Assembly: GCA_024227135.1 (NCBI GenBank)
Contig: JAAELC010000314.1
Coordinates: 1-64,000, forward strand
From: Gammaproteobacteria bacterium
GTDB taxonomy: Bacteria; Pseudomonadota; Gammaproteobacteria; Chromatiales; Chromatiaceae
Direction of reading: 5' to 3'
Length of the DNA stretch: 64,000 nucleotides
Shown piece after piece: positions 37,645 to 46,984 of the stretch. How positions within the stretch are numbered: the stretch's first letter is position 1; every line of letters starts with the position of its first letter. Made by a program: the position numbers and the translations under genes. The notes under the pieces were generated by a model, which saw only the letters and a program-made list of their open reading frames with translations, was not told the origin of the DNA and did not search any database.

Positions 37645-40600
37645 ATGGTTGTACTCAGAATCCAATTACCTGATATGCCCGAATTTAATTCAATCTCCAG
37701 AATTCTAAGTTGTGTATTCATCCTCTCCATGTTGTTCAGCTCGGTTTCCCTCGGGGCTGAGCAGGTCGCTGAGGGGGGTAACGGTACACCTCAGATTCCG
37801 GATATTGCTCAGCTGGAAGCCAAGATCAAGGAACTCAGCGCCATTGCTGAGCCGGATACTGAAAGTGCCCGAGAGCTGGAATTCTACCAATCCGCCCTGA
37901 CTCATCTAAAAGCATCCCAGCGCGATGAGGCGGCGGTAGAACGCTATAAACAGACTATCGATGAAGCGGCCGATCAGAAGGCGAATCTCGACATTGCATT
38001 GCGTAAAGCCCTCGATGCCGGCAGGGAATACCTTCCTGTTGTGGATGACCTGAACCTGGTCCAGTTGGAAAGGAAGCTGGATCAGGCCCGCGCGAATAGA
38101 AAACTGGCGGAGAACAAGCTGGCTGAACTGCAGGCACGGATCTCCAACGAGCGCCTGCGACCGGGGCAGATCACCGAAGCTGTGGCAAATATCGAGTTGC
38201 GGCTCCAGGAGATTGATAAGGAACTCGAAGCGCTGGAACTGGCGGACCAGGAACTTTCCGGCCTGGAAGCCCGGTTCGTGGCCCTTCTGGTCAGGCAGCA
38301 GGCGCTTAGAAGCAACATGAATCGGTTGGAAATGGAGCGCCTGAGTTACAGCCCCCGCAATGAAAATCTAAAAGCGCAGATCGAGCTCCGGCAGCAGGAG
38401 TTCAAACAATCAGGTGCCCAGGTGCAGTACCTCCAGGAACTGCTCACGAGCCAGCGGACCGAGGAGGCCAGGGAGGCACTGGAGCTGGCTGAGAGAGCGG
38501 CAAGGGAATCCAGGGGTAAACACCCCCTGATTCAGACGGCAGCCGAGGAAATTACGGACTTGAGTGAGAAGCTGGATCGTTTGACCGTCAGGCTGGAACA
38601 GGCTGTCGCCGACAAGCAACAGCGATCCGGTGAGCTGCAGCGGATGACGCGAAATCTGGAGATCGCCAAGAAGCAGTTGGACGTAATCAGGCTCGACGAG
38701 AGCATCGGCAAGTTGTTGCGATCAGAACGGAAGCGGTTACCGGATCTCAACTTGCTGGAGGATGAAACTGAGCAGGCAAGAGACCTGTTAGCTGAAGTTC
38801 ATTTGGAGCAGTTCCGGGTGGAGGACGACAGACTCCTGATGCTCGATCGCATCGAGGGCAAATGGGAAGAGCCGATCGAGAAACCCGGAGATCTGGATGA
38901 TCGCACCTGGCAACTTCTAAGGCAGGAGCTGGATACGCTCAATCAAAACAGGTTCAGCCTGTTGGAGCAGTTGCTGGCAGCCTACGCGCGCTACGAACAG
39001 GTGCTCAGTGACACGGAATCGGTGCGTGCCCAGTTGATGTTCAAGGTGGAGGAGTACGGGGAACTCCTCGATCGCAGTATGATCTGGATCCCCAGTTCCA
39101 AGCGTCTGGATCTGGAAGTAGCGGGTGAAGTCGTCATCGAATTTATCTCCGTTTTGGCCACCGAAAACTGGGGCCAGATTTTCCGAGGTGATTTCTCACG
39201 GTTCACCGAGCGGCCCCTGGCCATGGGAGTGCTGGTGTTTTTACTGACCTGCCTGTTCGCATTCCGGGGCAGAATGAGACTGGCCCTGGAAATGATGGTA
39301 TCGGATATCGGCGATGTGACTTTGGATCGTTTCTCCCTCACCCTGGAGGCCCTTTTATTAACCGTGTTTCTGGCGATACCCTGGGTTTTTATGTTGCTGG
39401 CTCTGGGTTGGATGTTCAGGGCCGAACCCAGCCCCATCGGCGATATACTCAGCCCGCTATTGACCCACGCAGGGTATCTGCTTGGCCTCATTCAGTTATC
39501 CCGTTATCTGTTTATTACCAATGGCCTGGCGGAGGTACATTTTTCCTGGAACAGGGATGCCAATGCCCTGTTCAGGCGGCACTTGCGCTGGTTCATGGGG
39601 TTCACCGTGATCATGATGACACTCCTGGGCAGTGTCATGGTTGAGGGTTCCCTGGATTTTCGCGACAGCCTGGGGCGGTTAGTCCTGATGAGCTGGTTTC
39701 TGGGGCTCTGGTGGCTTGCCCATCTTTTCCTGAATCCCTGGACCGGGGCTGAGGCCCGGCGAAAGAAAGGCGAAAATATTACCTTTTCATGGAGATCCGT
39801 CGCTTATCTGGTGGTTATGGGTCTGATGCTGTTTCTGACTGTGCTGCAGTTCGAAGGTTATGTCTATACTGTCGACCGGCTTCTTGTGCGAATTGGTCAA
39901 TCCGTCTATACCGCCATGCTGGTGCTGGTGCTCTTTCATCTGGCCAGACGCTGGATGCTGGTCGCGGGGCGCCGTCTGAGGTATGCGCGGACCCTGGAAA
40001 AGCGGCAGGCTGAACTGGATGCCCGGGCCGCAAGGGAAGCGGCGGGGGCTGCCGGTGAAAGCGTTCTGGAAATTGCTGATATGGGAGAAATGGACCTGTC
40101 AGAAATCGGCGAGCAGACCAGCCGGCTCATGTCTGTGGTCTCGGTGCTGCTTCTATTTGTTGCGCTGGGTTTTCTCTGGTTGGATCTCACTCCTGCCATC
40201 ATTCATCTTGACGAGGTCGTGCTTTGGGAGCATATGGTCGATTCCGGGGGAATCAAGGAGAGTATTCCTGTCTCGGTGTGGGATCTGGGGACCAATCTGT
40301 TGGTGATCATACTGACCCTGGTAGCCGCCAGAAATCTGCCGGGACTGCTCGAGATCAGCTTGATGCAACCCCTGGATCTGGACCCTGGCGCCCGCTACAC
40401 CATTTCCAAAATCAGCAGCTATGTGGTTTACGCGCTGGGTACCTGGCTCGCACTGACGACCCTGGGACTCAGATGGGGTGATATCCAGTGGCTGGTTGCC
40501 GCCATGGGGGTGGGGCTGGGTTTTGGCCTGCAGGAGATTTTTGCCAATTTCATCTCCGGGCTGATCATTCTTTTCGAGCGCCCCATCCGAATAGGCGATA

Positions 40601-41076
40601 CCGTAACCATTGGCCAGATCAGCGGTACGGTCAGCCGTATTCGCATACGTGCCACCACCGTAACCGATTGGGATAACAAAGAATTGATCGTTCCCAACAA
40701 GAGTTTCGTCACGGATTCCTTAATCAACTGGACCTTGTCGGAGGACATTACCCGCATCGTGATTCCTGTTGGTATCGCCTACGGGTCGGACACGGAAAAG
40801 GTCCACCGGGTCATGATGGAGGTGGTTAAAGCTCATCCGAATGTTCTGGAAGAACCGCCTCCCACGGTGTTCTTTCTAGGCTTTGGAGAGAGTGCTCTGG
40901 ATTTCTCTATCCGGGTTTTCGTCAAGGAGCGGCTTGGACGTATGCCGTTGACTCACGATCTGCATATGGCCCTGGATAAGGCACTGCGAGAAGCTGGGAT
41001 CGAGATTCCTTTTCCGCAACGGGATCTGCACCTGCGTACCGGGCATGTGGAAATGGGGTTGAAAGGGGCGGATTGA
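37645..41076 (+). CDS. Large mechanosensitive channel, MscK/KefA-like
   Basis: 1143 residues. A signal sequence is followed by a periplasmic region of about 440 residues that is largely coiled coil (repeated Leu/Glu/Gln/Arg heptads, residues about 50-480), then about ten membrane helices and an MscS core: AMGVGLGFGLQEIFANF is the pore helix and RPIRIGDTVTIGQISG starts the beta domain. Such channels relieve hypo-osmotic pressure; MscK also responds to K+. ATG 37645 is the first start; ATG 37675 would put the signal peptide nearer the N-terminus, and neither has a clear ribosome site. It splits the men genes into two groups. Confidence 0.9.
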   Translation: MVVLRIQLPDMPEFNSISRILSCVFILSMLFSSVSLGAEQVAEGGNGTPQIPDIAQLEAKIKELSAIAEPDTESARELEFYQSALTHLKASQRDEAAVERYKQTIDEAADQKANLDIALRKALDAGREYLPVVDDLNLVQLERKLDQARANRKLAENKLAELQARISNERLRPGQITEAVANIELRLQEIDKELEALELADQELSGLEARFVALLVRQQALRSNMNRLEMERLSYSPRNENLKAQIELRQQEFKQSGAQVQYLQELLTSQRTEEAREALELAERAARESRGKHPLIQTAAEEITDLSEKLDRLTVRLEQAVADKQQRSGELQRMTRNLEIAKKQLDVIRLDESIGKLLRSERKRLPDLNLLEDETEQARDLLAEVHLEQFRVEDDRLLMLDRIEGKWEEPIEKPGDLDDRTWQLLRQELDTLNQNRFSLLEQLLAAYARYEQVLSDTESVRAQLMFKVEEYGELLDRSMIWIPSSKRLDLEVAGEVVIEFISVLATENWGQIFRGDFSRFTERPLAMGVLVFLLTCLFAFRGRMRLALEMMVSDIGDVTLDRFSLTLEALLLTVFLAIPWVFMLLALGWMFRAEPSPIGDILSPLLTHAGYLLGLIQLSRYLFITNGLAEVHFSWNRDANALFRRHLRWFMGFTVIMMTLLGSVMVEGSLDFRDSLGRLVLMSWFLGLWWLAHLFLNPWTGAEARRKKGENITFSWRSVAYLVVMGLMLFLTVLQFEGYVYTVDRLLVRIGQSVYTAMLVLVLFHLARRWMLVAGRRLRYARTLEKRQAELDARAAREAAGAAGESVLEIADMGEMDLSEIGEQTSRLMSVVSVLLLFVALGFLWLDLTPAIIHLDEVVLWEHMVDSGGIKESIPVSVWDLGTNLLVIILTLVAARNLPGLLEISLMQPLDLDPGARYTISKISSYVVYALGTWLALTTLGLRWGDIQWLVAAMGVGLGFGLQEIFANFISGLIILFERPIRIGDTVTIGQISGTVSRIRIRATTVTDWDNKELIVPNKSFVTDSLINWTLSEDITRIVIPVGIAYGSDTEKVHRVMMEVVKAHPNVLEEPPPTVFFLGFGESALDFSIRVFVKERLGRMPLTHDLHMALDKALREAGIEIPFPQRDLHLRTGHVEMGLKGAD

Positions 41077-41357
41077 TCTGTCGTTAGTGCAGTGGGCTGG
41101 GTGTGAGTATCGGGTGAGCCTGGGTTACAGGTTGCCAGTTCACTCTTCCCTCACACTTTTCCGGTGAGTTTGTCCCTGGCCCGGCCCATTTGTGTTGCCT
41201 GACAGTATATGGGATTGATGTCCGTGAGGCGCCTCTTGTCATAGTGTGCTTTCGATTGTCAGAGCCTTCCTTGTTCTGAGAGATGAAATTCCGGAAGCCT
41301 GGGTTGCTGCTACGCGATGTACGGGAGTTTTAGGTGAGACGTTCAGGAACACAGCGT

Positions 41358-43097
41358 TCAGGGGGCAGTCGCGTTCAGAGACGGAAAGTGTATCAGTCCG
41401 GATACTACCCGCTTCCAGTAAGATTTGTGGGCTGCAATGCTGGTATTCCGGTCGGATATCACCTCGATGAGATCGACACCGGGTTTTGCCAGTGCGGCCC
41501 GGAGGGCAGGTTTGAATTCCGACGGGTTTTTCACCCGGGTGTGTGAAAGATTGTAGAGGGTTGCCACCTGACTGAAATCCAGACCGGTCGGCGTTACCCA
41601 GTGCGGTTCAAATGAGTCCAGGTCCGCTTGGGGCAGGTAACCGAAGATCCCCCCCCCGTTGTTATTCAGCACGATGATCACAGCATCCAGATCCCGGGCT
41701 GCCAGGAGTCCGTTCATATCGTGATAGAAGGTCAGATCACCCAGGAGCCCGACGGTTTTTCCTTTTGATTTCACTGCAAGCCCAAGCAGTGTGGAGACAG
41801 CACCGTCGATTCCACTGATGCCCCGGTTTGCCAGCAGGCGAATCGACTTGGAGCCGGAACCGCTCCAGCTGTCGAGATGTCGGATCGGCATGGAGTTTCC
41901 GCAGAAAAGCTGGCTGCCATCGGGAAGTTCATCCAGCAGCTCGCTGATGATTTTTCCCTCCAGAGGCGGTGATTGCAGGGCTTCCGAGTGAGCAATCTGC
42001 TCCGCCTTGGACAGAAGATCAAACCAGTTACCGGGGTCGGGGTCGGGTACCAGTTCCATAAGTTGCTGACAAAGCCTGGAGGGGCTTGCTCTTACCATTT
42101 CCCGGATGAGATGTCCGCCATCTGGCCATTGACCCCAGGGGTCGCAGAGTATCTGATCGTCGCCGGAGTTTGCCAGATAGGAGAGTAGGGGCTTTGATAT
42201 CGGGGGCGCACCGAAACGTAACACCCATTCGGGTGTGGGGACACCAGGGTGGCGCAGAAAGGTGTCGTAGCGACTGAGTATCTGCTCCTTATCGAGTTTG
42301 CCGAATCGCATCCCGCTGAGCGGATCGGCCATCAAGGGGCAGTTCAGTCGACCTGCGAGTGATGTGACCTGATGGGTAAAGTCATCTCCATAGTCCCCTG
42401 GGCCGCAGACTATCAGCCCGGGTCTGCCCGCAATGGTGTTGCGAAGTCTGGTCAGTTGTATTGGGTCCGGCAGCAGGCCTGGAATCCCCTGCAGTGCTGG
42501 TTGAGATGCTTGAGGCAGAACGGGCCAGTGCTTGGGTACCAGGGGCTCCCGCAATGGCAAGTTGATATGGACTGGACCGGGATGGGGCCAGAGGGAACGT
42601 TGACCCAGTCGGATACCTTCGCTCTGAATGAATTTCAGCCCACTGTTCCCGGTTCGGGGCATTCCCGGGTTGCAGAACACCCTGGTGAATGCCCTGAACA
42701 GATTGCTTTGCTCGGTTGTCTGGTTTGCCCCTCGCCCCTGCAGTTCCGGGGGGCGGTCAGCGCTGAGCAGGATCAGCGGTAACCGGGAATGGTGGGCCTC
42801 CATCACTGCGGGGAGCCAGTGGGCCGGTGCACTTCCTGAGGTGGCAATGAGTATAGTGGGGCGTTTTTCCCCAAGAGTCTGTCCCAGACCGAAGAAGCCC
42901 GCACATCGTTCGTCGATCAGGGTGTGAATGCGGATGCCGGGGTGCCGTTCGCAGGCGAGTACCAGTGGTGTGGAGCGGGAGCCCGGCGAGATTATCGCCG
43001 TCGTAGCGCCGGCAGCAATCAGTCCATCGATAAGGTTGTAGGACCAGCACAGGTTCAAAGCCCCCGGCTCATCCGGGATTTCATTGGGGTTATGCAT
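41358..43097 (-). CDS. menD: SEPHCHC synthase (MenD)
   Basis: 579 residues, a thiamine-diphosphate enzyme. The N-terminal SPGSRSTPLVLAC is the MenD Pyr-domain motif; GDLTFYHDMNGLL followed by VLNNNGGGIFGYLP is the ThDP/Mg site (GD...NN). It condenses isochorismate with 2-oxoglutarate, the first committed step to menaquinone. The start overlaps the end of menF by eight bases, so menF-menD are coupled. Confidence 0.93.
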   Translation of the reverse strand: MHNPNEIPDEPGALNLCWSYNLIDGLIAAGATTAIISPGSRSTPLVLACERHPGIRIHTLIDERCAGFFGLGQTLGEKRPTILIATSGSAPAHWLPAVMEAHHSRLPLILLSADRPPELQGRGANQTTEQSNLFRAFTRVFCNPGMPRTGNSGLKFIQSEGIRLGQRSLWPHPGPVHINLPLREPLVPKHWPVLPQASQPALQGIPGLLPDPIQLTRLRNTIAGRPGLIVCGPGDYGDDFTHQVTSLAGRLNCPLMADPLSGMRFGKLDKEQILSRYDTFLRHPGVPTPEWVLRFGAPPISKPLLSYLANSGDDQILCDPWGQWPDGGHLIREMVRASPSRLCQQLMELVPDPDPGNWFDLLSKAEQIAHSEALQSPPLEGKIISELLDELPDGSQLFCGNSMPIRHLDSWSGSGSKSIRLLANRGISGIDGAVSTLLGLAVKSKGKTVGLLGDLTFYHDMNGLLAARDLDAVIIVLNNNGGGIFGYLPQADLDSFEPHWVTPTGLDFSQVATLYNLSHTRVKNPSEFKPALRAALAKPGVDLIEVISDRNTSIAAHKSYWKRVVSGLIHFPSLNATAP

Positions 43098-44481
43098 TTT
43101 CCAATGCTTCCAGCATGGTACCGAATTTCAACTCAGTCTCCTGTAACTCCAGGGCCGGGTCCGAATCGGCTGTCACCCCGGCACCGGCAAAGAGTTCGGC
43201 GTATTGGTTTTCCAGTAGCGCGCAACGCAACAGCACGGCAAGTTTGCCGTTACCGTTGGTGTCTATCCAGCCGGCGGCCCCTGAGTACCAGCCTCTGCGC
43301 AGCGGTTCGTGCTGTCTGAGCCAGGCACTGGCCTGCTCGGTGGGGAAGCCGTTGACCGCTGCGGTGGGGTGGAGCGCCTCCGCGGCATCCAGCAGGGAAA
43401 CGCCTGAAGAGAGCCGGCCCCGTATCGGCGTTCTGAGATGTTGCAGATTACGCAGTTTGAGAATGCCGGGTTCGTCGTGGGGGTCCGTTTGGATTCCGAG
43501 TCCTCCTAAAGAGAGTTCAATGTCTTCAACGATCAGCGCGTGTTCACAAATTGCTTTCGGATCTCTTCGGAGGGTGTTTTCCAGTTCTCTGTCCCCAGCT
43601 TCATCGATCCCACGTTCTATCGTACCCCCGATAGCGTCGCAGACGATGCTTTCATGCTGTACTGCTGCCAGACGCTCCGGCGTAGCGGATGAAAACACCC
43701 TGCCATTGCGGCTCAGGCAGAAAAGCATAGAGCTGGGAAACAGGCAGTCGAGTGTTGCCATCAGTCGATGGGGTTGCAGTCTGCGTCGTGCACGAACCCG
43801 AATCACTCTCGCAGGCACCGTTTTTTTCAGACCGTGAGGTCGAATATCCGCGATGGCTCGCCGTACCAGTTGTTGCCAGTCATCAGCAGAAGGTTTTTCG
43901 TCACAGCGCTCCAGCGGCGTGCGGCGGCCTGAGGGTCCAGGTTGTTCCCTCATTCCTGCCAGTGTGTGCTGGAACAGGCTCATCCATCGGTCGAGTATCG
44001 TTTCCCGGGTCGCAGCCGGGTGGCGGGAGCAGGTGAAGTGCATCTCACAGCGATTCCCGAGTTGGTGAACCAGCAACTCGGGAACGAACAGAGCGGCATT
44101 GGGTATGCCATGCCAGGCATCAATCATCGGATCATTGTCCGAGAAAGCAAAGCCAGTGAATGCGACTGCCGGGGAAGCATGGCCATCAAGGCACTGTTGC
44201 TGCCAGTTACTGCGGGCAGAACGAAATCCTTGATTCAACCGGGAGAGGCGTCGCTTACCCTGGGCACTGATCAACAGTGCTTCTCCCGTCCCAAGCATGT
44301 ACTCCTCTTTGATCGGCTCACCCCAGAAGATCCAGTCGCCCTGCAGTGGCGGTAGACTTCCTAATCTCGTCTCCGGCACGATCAAGCTGATGGTCAGTAA
44401 GCCACCTTCGAGAAGGCAGGAGCCGGAGAGCGCGCCTGCAAGTCGCCGGTGGATAAGTTTTTTCACCGTTTTTCCGGTCAA
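43090..44481 (-). CDS. menF: Isochorismate synthase
   Basis: 463 residues, chorismate-binding family. FSSATPERLAAV, AIGGTIERG, EHALIVEDIE and LHPTAAVNGFP are the chorismate and Mg binding blocks. It isomerises chorismate to isochorismate; the immediate downstream menD supports menaquinone rather than siderophore use. The N-terminal half is divergent, as is usual in this family. Start ATG 44481. Confidence 0.88.
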   Translation of the reverse strand: MTGKTVKKLIHRRLAGALSGSCLLEGGLLTISLIVPETRLGSLPPLQGDWIFWGEPIKEEYMLGTGEALLISAQGKRRLSRLNQGFRSARSNWQQQCLDGHASPAVAFTGFAFSDNDPMIDAWHGIPNAALFVPELLVHQLGNRCEMHFTCSRHPAATRETILDRWMSLFQHTLAGMREQPGPSGRRTPLERCDEKPSADDWQQLVRRAIADIRPHGLKKTVPARVIRVRARRRLQPHRLMATLDCLFPSSMLFCLSRNGRVFSSATPERLAAVQHESIVCDAIGGTIERGIDEAGDRELENTLRRDPKAICEHALIVEDIELSLGGLGIQTDPHDEPGILKLRNLQHLRTPIRGRLSSGVSLLDAAEALHPTAAVNGFPTEQASAWLRQHEPLRRGWYSGAAGWIDTNGNGKLAVLLRCALLENQYAELFAGAGVTADSDPALELQETELKFGTMLEALENA

Positions 44482-44608
44482 CGCTTTATGGTAAGGGAAG
44501 GGTGGTGTGGGGCATTTTCTACAGCTCTCAGATCAGAAGCTGATAATCCTGGAATAGTGTACGAATATCAACAGGGAGTGGTCGCTGATAACAAACTGAT
44601 GAGCCTGG

Positions 44609-44625
44609 GATACTGTAACAGTATC
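44609..44625. promoter_or_regulatory. 17-base palindrome, possible operator
   Basis: GATACTGT-A-ACAGTATC is a perfect inverted repeat around one central base. It lies about 128 bases upstream of menF (opposite strand) and 300 bases upstream of cytochrome c4, so either could be the target. The binding protein is unknown. Confidence 0.4.
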
Positions 44626-44750
44626 ATGAGGGAGTGACAGGGATTTCAGTCCCTGCAGATTGATTTTCTGGTGAGTTCCGGGGCCGTATCTGGCTACCTG
44701 CCGAGTCAGCCTGATATATGGGTTCGAAAGCGGTTATAAACAGGGTTGAT

Positions 44751-44780
44751 TTGACCAGATGTCTGCCCATCTGGTATACA
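44751..44780 (+). promoter_or_regulatory. Sigma70-like promoter with an inverted repeat in its spacer
   Basis: TTGACC (44751-44756) and TATACA (44775-44780) are separated by 18 bases. The spacer and the end of the -35 contain CCAGATG-TCTGCC-CATCTGG, a perfect 7-bp inverted repeat. A repressor, or a MerR-type activator, could bind between the elements. The cytochrome c4 start is 144 bases downstream. Confidence 0.5.
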
Positions 44781-44923
44781 TGCAAGGCTGTAATCTCACT
44801 AGATATTTCAGCCCTCGTTTCGGCATCCGGGCCAGCGCCTGATGGCGCAAGTCAATGACTACTCGAGGGGGTGTGCCGGTACTCCGGCCAGTGTTAATTT
44901 GAAGCAGACGAACAGGGTTGAGC

Positions 44924-45532
44924 ATGAACAAATGGCTAGTTTCAGTTTCCATCGCCTTGGCTATGACAGTAACCGGCGCTCAGGCCGCCGGTGATGCCGG
45001 AGCAGGCAAGACAAAGTCCGCCACCTGTATGGCTTGTCACGGTGCGGATGGAAACAGCCCCAATCCAATTTGGCCAAAACTCGCGGGTCAGCATCCTGAG
45101 TATCTGATCAAGCAGTTGGGCGAGTTCAAGGAAGGGGTTCGTAAGAACGATTTGATGTCGCCCATGGCAGCCCCGCTGAGTGATCAGGATATGCAGGATC
45201 TGGCAGCCTATTTCAGTGGTCAGAGCCAGAGTCCGGGTACCGCTGCCGCCGACCAGGTATCCCTTGGAGAGAAGATCTACCGTGCCGGTAACGCCGAGAC
45301 GGGTGTGGCTGCCTGCACCGCTTGCCATGGACCTGCAGGTATCGGAAATCCGGTAGCAAATTTCCCCCGCATCAATGGTCAGCATGCTGCCTACATGGTC
45401 CAGACCATGAAAGATTTTCGCTCTGGCAATAGAAATAACGACCCCGGCAACATGATGCAGGGGGTCGCTGCCGCCATGACCGATAAAGAGATTGCCGCGG
45501 TTACCCAGTACGTGCAGGGTTTGCGCCGCTAG
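44924..45532 (+). CDS. Cytochrome c4-type diheme cytochrome
   Basis: 202 residues from ATG 44924 (MNKWLVSVSIALAMTVTGAQA signal; a TTG six bases upstream is unlikely). Heme sites CMACH and CTACH, each followed by the c4 block PKLAGQHPEYLIKQL and PRINGQHAAYMVQTM, and later Met ligands (LMSPMAAPL and MMQGVAAAM). c4 proteins carry electrons to terminal oxidases or denitrification enzymes in the periplasm. AGGG lies about eight bases before the start. Confidence 0.93.
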   Translation: MNKWLVSVSIALAMTVTGAQAAGDAGAGKTKSATCMACHGADGNSPNPIWPKLAGQHPEYLIKQLGEFKEGVRKNDLMSPMAAPLSDQDMQDLAAYFSGQSQSPGTAAADQVSLGEKIYRAGNAETGVAACTACHGPAGIGNPVANFPRINGQHAAYMVQTMKDFRSGNRNNDPGNMMQGVAAAMTDKEIAAVTQYVQGLRR

Positions 45533-45534
45533 AT

Positions 45535-45719
45535 ACGCAGGCCTTTCCGTGTCAGGAAGTCTGGTGAAATGCTGAAGTAGCGGGGCCAGTATACTTTGTC
45601 TGGCCCAACTGCCGTGCCCAGGACAGGGTTGCCTTCGACCTTGTCCTGGACCGGAGACTGGCTCAGAACAGAGCAGGGTGTACGGTCCCCATCAACTGCC
45701 TTGGTCTCGAACCCCTTTC
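45535..45719 (-). pseudogene. Possible C-terminal coding remnant next to a repeat element
   Basis: On the minus strand an open frame reads from inside the repeat element out to its left and ends just after the cytochrome c4 gene (frame 45529-45909). The outer part, including SVLSQSPVQDKVEGNPV and KVYWPRYFSISPDFL, looks protein-like, but the inner part is repeat DNA. It may be the tail of a gene broken by insertion, or it may be noise. I do not recognise a family. Confidence 0.2.
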
Positions 45720-45990
45720 CTAGTACTCCATCAAGGTAATGACTTAGGATGCAGCCAGTCAGGAAGCGGTCAGATGCTAGGCGCGCGAGTGCAGGACTAG
45801 CCAAAGCTAATTCAAGCGAGCGCAACAACGCAGATGGCCGCTTCCTGGCTGGCCCGCAGGGAGCCGTCCCAATCGGCCAATCCTGCGTTGCAGTCCTTGA
45901 AAAGGGCATGCCATTCCCTGCGGACTGCGCCTTGACTTGGCCGATTGGGACGGCTCTGCATCCTGATTTATTACGCTGATGGAGTACTAG
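45720..45990. mobile_element. 271-bp element with terminal and nested inverted repeats (MITE-like)
   Basis: Both ends start with CTAGTACTCCATCA and stay similar for about 35 bases (to GGATGCAG). Inside, GAGCCGTCCCAATCGGCCAA (45861-45880) is the exact reverse complement of 45937-45956, and within that loop GCAGTCC (45890-45896) pairs with GGACTGC (45922-45928). No transposase frame is present. The structure is that of a non-autonomous element able to fold into a long cruciform. Confidence 0.85.
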
Positions 45991-46298
45991 TCAGGTCCCC
46001 AACTATCCCGGTTTCAAGCTTCCTCCGGTCGCTGATCATGGTTCGGGAAAAGCGTTGCTTGCAGCTGTTGCTGAACTCTGCGGGTATAGTCGGATTCAGA
46101 ACCTGATAAAGAGGGACTGGCCGTTGTTAAGTATCGCTGTTGTCTGCGGATTACTGGCTTGATGACGGTTTCTGGTTTGAACCCTTCTACCTGGGGAGGG
46201 TCTGATAATATCGGCAACCTCTGCAAGCGGTGGGTTGTTACCCAGAAGGTTCAAGTTGGCTTACTTCCAGCCGAAATAACCATAATTGAGGATCATTG
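45991..46298. other. Gap between the 271-bp element and dsbA
   Basis: 308 bases. A 70-codon minus-strand frame (46014-46226) has no recognisable motif and no clear ribosome site. I see no gene or strong structure. Confidence 0.35.
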
Positions 46299-46946
46299 AT
46301 GAAAAACCACTCACTATTACTGAGCGTATTGCTTTGTTCTTTTCTGTTCCTGTCACCGGTGTCGGCGGAGCCAAAATACGAGGAGGATCTGCACTACTTC
46401 ACGATCATTCCCAGTCAGCCGGGTGGAGAGGGAGAGCGGGTACAGGTGTTGGAGTTTTTCTGGTACGCCTGCCCTCATTGCTACCAGTTAGAGCCCCATC
46501 TGGATGCTTGGCTGGCCCGTAAACCCGAGAATGTGGATTTCGATCGTGTACCGGCCATGTTCAGTCGTAGCGATGTGGTATTGCATGCAAAAACCTACTA
46601 TGCTTTGCGACTCATGGGTTTGGCCGAGGAGCTTAACGAGACCATATTCAAGGCTATTCACGAAAAAAATCAGAAGCTTAGAACCCAGGGAGAGATGGAA
46701 GCACTACTGGCTGAGCACGGTGTCGACATCGTTGCATTCGGTAAGGCGATGAAGTCTTTCGCAGTACAGACCCAGGCCAGGCGTGCGGCGGTACTGGCTG
46801 AACGGTTCGATGTCCGTGGCGTTCCGGCAATTGTCGTGGATGGGAAGTATCGTACCAGCGGACTGGGTGGCGTACTGACCATGACAGTCACCGATTACCT
46901 GATTGACAGGGTGAGAAAGGAAAAAGCAGCCGGGGAATACAAATGA
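46299..46946 (+). CDS. dsbA: Thiol:disulfide interchange protein DsbA
   Basis: 215 residues from ATG 46299, with GAGGA six bases upstream. Signal peptide (LLLSVLLCSFLFLSPVSA), then the DsbA domain: FFWYACPHCYQLEP contains the redox CPHC pair and RGVPAIVVDGKY the cis-Pro loop. It oxidises cysteines in periplasmic proteins, which in this neighbourhood include many cytochromes and NosL. Transcribed alone, with a hairpin downstream. Confidence 0.95.
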   Translation: MKNHSLLLSVLLCSFLFLSPVSAEPKYEEDLHYFTIIPSQPGGEGERVQVLEFFWYACPHCYQLEPHLDAWLARKPENVDFDRVPAMFSRSDVVLHAKTYYALRLMGLAEELNETIFKAIHEKNQKLRTQGEMEALLAEHGVDIVAFGKAMKSFAVQTQARRAAVLAERFDVRGVPAIVVDGKYRTSGLGGVLTMTVTDYLIDRVRKEKAAGEYK

Positions 46947-46955
46947 GTTGCTTTG

Positions 46956-46984
46956 ACTACCCCTTTACGGTCGGTTAGGGTAGT
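46956..46984 (+). terminator. Weak hairpin after dsbA
   Basis: ACTACCC and GGGTAGT form a 7-bp stem with a 15-base loop, followed by TTAG. It lies 10 bases after the dsbA stop. Weak terminator at best. Confidence 0.35.

Larger units (their letters stand above)
44482..44923. other. Regulatory gap between menF and cytochrome c4
   Basis: 442 bases with no gene. It holds a 17-base palindrome (44609-44625), a hairpin CAGGGA-TTTCAG-TCCCTG (44638-44655) and a sigma70-like promoter with an internal inverted repeat (44751-44780). The menF side would use the opposite strand. Confidence 0.5.
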
